DNA of 64,000 nucleotides, taken from Levilactobacillus enshiensis (lineage in GTDB: Bacteria; Bacillota; Bacilli; Lactobacillales; Lactobacillaceae). Positions 61,645 through 64,000 of the stretch are shown piece after piece. Numbering within the stretch: position 1 is the stretch's first letter; every line of letters starts with the position of its first letter. The stretch lies in contig NZ_SULH01000006.1 of the NCBI RefSeq assembly GCF_007115095.1, forward strand, positions 62,001 to 126,000, in the 5' to 3' direction. The position numbers and the translations under genes are program-made. Under the pieces are notes generated by a model. It saw only the letters and a program-made list of their open reading frames with translations. It did no database searches and was not told where the DNA came from.

Positions 61645-63207
61645 TTAATTCGGGATATTCTGATGTGAATCGTTACGCCGAATCCCATCCAGCTGTTGAC
61701 GCACATACGCACGATTTTGGCGATACGTGAAAATAATTAACGTATCTCCCGTTCTGAGAATGGTGTCACCATGGGGAATCACCTCACGCTCACCTCGCCG
61801 CACGCTAACCAGTAGTGAACCGACTGGCCAAGATAAATCACGCACCTGCTCGCCAGCAATTTCAGAACTTTCTTCAACCGGGTATTCTAGTCGATCCGTG
61901 GGTCCTTGCGAGCTGGAAACAGCCGGTTTAACCATTCGTTCCAACATTGCTTCATAAATTGGCGCGCCGCCTAAAATATCAACCGTAATGTAAGCCACAA
62001 TCGACACGACCGCTAACGGCATCAAATGTTGCAAGGTTCCGACCATTTCCGTAATCAGCAGAATTGCCGTAAATGGCGCCTTCGAAATTCCGGCAAAGTA
62101 GCCGGCCATCGCGTAAATCATGAAATTAGCAACGAATATTCTCGGCAACCAGCCAAGTTCAACAAAACTCCGTGCCCCGATTGCCCCTAACAAGGCCCCC
62201 AACGTCAGAATCGGCAAAAAGATACCTCCAGGCAATCCCGAACCGTAACTAATCGTTGAAAAAATGAAGCGGAGAATAAAGTAACCAATCAGTGGTAGCA
62301 ATAGCGGGGTGTGCTGCGCGAACCCAACAATCATTTGGTTCCCACCACCCAGCGTCTCAGGCCACAATAACCCAATTGGAATCACTAGTAAAAATGGGAC
62401 GACGCCGTTCAGCCACTGCGGAAGCACCTTTAGTTTAGCATACCAATCCCCACTATGTAACGTTGCCCACTGATAACCAAAACCCAGTAGCCCCAAACCA
62501 ATCCCTAAGATAAGGAGAAGTCCATAATATTTCAATGGCAAGGCCTGCTGAAAATTGATATGTAGGACTGGGGTGAGCCCAAAAATCTCATTCGACACAA
62601 AATTAGCGACTACCGCACTCGTTAGTGCCGTCAACCATACGAGTGTTGAAAAATTATGATAGACCTCTTCTAAAATGAATAGCGTCGAGGCAATGGGGGC
62701 ATTAAACGCGGCTGAAAGCCCTGCTGCCGCCCCACCAGCAATCATTAAGCGCCGCCGAGATCCTGTGAAATTTAGTCGTTCCGCGACCCCTTGCGCAACG
62801 GTCCCACCAAGTTGAATGGAAGGCCCCTCACGCCCCAGAAAGAGGCCTGAACCAATACCCAAAATGCCACTAACAAACTTTTTCCAAAGAGCAGGCCACC
62901 ATGCATAATCCAGTTCACCAGCCAGTTGCCCCTCAATCTGTGGAATCCCAGACCCTTTGATCATTGGTGTCTGCTTTGTCCAGCGACCGACAATGATAGC
63001 TAGAACTAACATGAAGAGTGCCCAAGGAATGAGCCACAGTGAATGCTGACCAAGCCACCCGTAACATCCTTGCACTAAGATCAGGAAGTGCTCAATGGCC
63101 AAGCGAAACACACTCACGACTGCTCCAGCTAATAACCCGACTAAACTTCCAAAGGCAATGGCGTTTAGTCGGGTCAGGTCGTGTTGTGTTGGTTGTTTCT
63201 GTTTCAT
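61645..63207 (-). CDS. ClC-family chloride channel/antiporter with RCK-C domain
   Basis: 520 residues. The selectivity motifs GSGIPQIEGQ, GREGPSIQLGG (gating Glu) and GSGLPGGIFLPIL are intact. C-terminal 75 residues (LEYPVEESSEIAGEQVRDLS...GDTLIIFTYRQNRAYVRQQL) are a TrkA-C/RCK-C ligand domain, so the channel is probably gated by a small molecule. Possible function in acid resistance or charge balance. ATG with GGGGGGA upstream. Confidence 0.93.
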   Translation of the reverse strand: MKQKQPTQHDLTRLNAIAFGSLVGLLAGAVVSVFRLAIEHFLILVQGCYGWLGQHSLWLIPWALFMLVLAIIVGRWTKQTPMIKGSGIPQIEGQLAGELDYAWWPALWKKFVSGILGIGSGLFLGREGPSIQLGGTVAQGVAERLNFTGSRRRLMIAGGAAAGLSAAFNAPIASTLFILEEVYHNFSTLVWLTALTSAVVANFVSNEIFGLTPVLHINFQQALPLKYYGLLLILGIGLGLLGFGYQWATLHSGDWYAKLKVLPQWLNGVVPFLLVIPIGLLWPETLGGGNQMIVGFAQHTPLLLPLIGYFILRFIFSTISYGSGLPGGIFLPILTLGALLGAIGARSFVELGWLPRIFVANFMIYAMAGYFAGISKAPFTAILLITEMVGTLQHLMPLAVVSIVAYITVDILGGAPIYEAMLERMVKPAVSSSQGPTDRLEYPVEESSEIAGEQVRDLSWPVGSLLVSVRRGEREVIPHGDTILRTGDTLIIFTYRQNRAYVRQQLDGIRRNDSHQNIPN

Positions 63208-63275
63208 CCGTAAGTCCCCCCACCAGTAAATAAATGTCTATTTACCAGTCTATCCTATCACAGTTGACGGAACGT

Positions 63276-64000
63276 TTAACGGACAAATCGTCGATAGAGC
63301 CATCCAGCAACCAAACTAAGCAGTAAGCCTAGTCCCATCACTTGTGTCGCGGACCGAGAGTCGTTAGTCTGTGGTAACGTTTTATCAGCCCTAGCAGTGT
63401 TAGAGCTAGTTGTTGTTTTTGTTGCGCCTGCAAGTCGTTTTTGCTTTTCGTTGTGTTTCTGCTTTCTTTGTGGTTTATCGCTATCGGAGACTGAATCTCC
63501 CAGATCTTCTGCGGCCGCTTGACTACTGGGCTTCGCTAATGGTTCAGATACTGGCTTAGGTGCTGACAACGTCGATCCTTGCGCCGATGCAGTATGACGA
63601 TCATTAGCATTCAAAACTGAAGTTTTACTTGGCAGATTTGCCGAATGATGTGCACCCTGTAGGTTCGTGCTAGTATCTGGTGTTGGTGTTGGTGTTGGTG
63701 TTGGTGTTGGTGTTGGTGTTGGTGTTGGTGTTGGTGTTGGTGTTGGTGTTGGTGTTGGTGTTGGCTCTGGTTTGGGCTCTGGTTTGGGCTCTGGTTCTGG
63801 TTTGGGTTTTGGCTCTGGTTTTGGCTCTGGTTTTGGCTCTGGTTTTGGCTCTGGTTTTGGCTCTGGTTTTGGCTCTGGTTGTGGTGCCGGTTCCGGTTTG
63901 GGTTGTGGTTGTGGTTGTGGTTCTGGTTCTGGTTGTGGTTGTGGTTCTGGCTCCGGTTTGGGTTGTGGTTCTGGTTGTAGTTCTGGCTTCGGTTTGGGTT
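63276..64000 (-). CDS. LPXTG wall-anchored protein with Pro-rich stalk, C-terminal part (runs off the window)
   Basis: The frame is open from the edge to the stop at 63276, 241 codons seen. It begins with Pro at every second residue ([15 protein letters not shown]...), continues as 14 Thr-Pro units, then a hydrophilic stretch and LPQTN with a hydrophobic helix and RRFVR tail. LPQTN is a sortase A-type signal. The stalk would hold an N-terminal adhesin or enzyme away from the wall; that domain is outside the window. Any internal ATG/TTG is not the start. Confidence 0.9.
   Translation of the reverse strand, partial: PKPKPELQPEPQPKPEPEPQPQPEPEPQPQPQPKPEPAPQPEPKPEPKPEPKPEPKPEPKPEPKPKPEPEPKPEPKPEPTPTPTPTPTPTPTPTPTPTPTPTPTPTPDTSTNLQGAHHSANLPSKTSVLNANDRHTASAQGSTLSAPKPVSEPLAKPSSQAAAEDLGDSVSDSDKPQRKQKHNEKQKRLAGATKTTTSSNTARADKTLPQTNDSRSATQVMGLGLLLSLVAGWLYRRFVR
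63679..63762. repeat. Hexanucleotide repeat (GGTGTT)14 encoding Thr-Pro
   Basis: Fourteen perfect head-to-tail GGTGTT units. In the minus-strand gene each unit encodes Thr-Pro, so gain or loss by slippage stays in frame and alters stalk length. Confidence 0.97.

Noticed and set aside
63679-64000. CRISPR-like or tandem-array appearance
   Set aside because: The repeats are 6-base units in an open frame coding for a Pro-rich stalk; there are no spacers.

Overview
The window is chromosomal DNA of a heterotroph of the family Lactobacillaceae; Levilactobacillus or Lactiplantibacillus are the closest fit, but the species is an inference. The signs are the tmRNA tag AKNNNNSYALAA, purine-rich ribosome binding sites in front of nearly every gene, LPXTG-type wall proteins, NEAT heme-uptake proteins, a Lactobacillus-type polyphosphate operon, and the familiar blocks cdaA-cdaR-glmM, ung-pta and secG-est-rnr-smpB. 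No phage, integrase, transposase, CRISPR array, rRNA or tRNA gene was seen. Both edges cut through genes for surface proteins.

1-8.3 kb: 5' part of a collagen-adhesin-like gene, pgi, a glucose uptake permease, an rRNA methyltransferase, an OmpR-type two-component system and ssrA (tmRNA). 8.3-13.3 kb: TetR regulator with a divergent YhgE/Pip-type permease, a secreted NlpC/P60 hydrolase, and an ECF sigma factor with its membrane anti-sigma. 13.4-17.8 kb: a C4-dicarboxylate island of fumarase, DASS transporter and an LDH-family enzyme carrying a malate-dehydrogenase-type specificity residue. 17.9-21.4 kb: a patch of small genes (AP2-domain protein, DUF1304, two proteins under 60 residues, OsmC/Ohr, MarR) with a candidate structured RNA. 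22-28 kb: lipoprotein, LicD and the polyphosphate operon ppx-like/ppk/ppx. 28.6-34.3 kb: heme acquisition, with three NEAT proteins (four NEAT domains), a binding protein, a permease and an ATPase. 34.5-39.8 kb: a candidate CcpA-controlled small RNA, TagH, a glucosaminidase, nagB and a 40-residue basic protein. 39.9-45.5 kb: glmS and cdaA-cdaR-glmM. 45.7-64 kb: DUF1361, a Na+/H+ antiporter, murB, exoA, an exonuclease, an aldo/keto reductase, ung-pta, tsaE-GNAT, a LURP-one protein, an orphan amino-acid ABC ATPase, secG/est/rnr/smpB, a ClC channel and the end of a Pro-rich wall-anchored protein.

The genes connect around amino-sugar and wall metabolism. pgi, nagB and glmS share palindromic operators of TGGTCTAGACCA type at their promoters, which fits one GntR/NagR-like repressor controlling the fructose-6-phosphate/glucosamine-6-phosphate branch point. 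glmM and murB continue that route toward peptidoglycan, and CdaA makes c-di-AMP beside it.

The most unusual observations are a promoter with a perfect CcpA site that drives only an 84-nt CU-rich RNA with its own terminator (34966-35085); a dispersed 200-220 bp double-hairpin element at gene 3' ends (three full copies and one deleted copy); the Arg at the LDH/MDH specificity position next to fumarase; and a second candidate structured RNA at 19075-19210.
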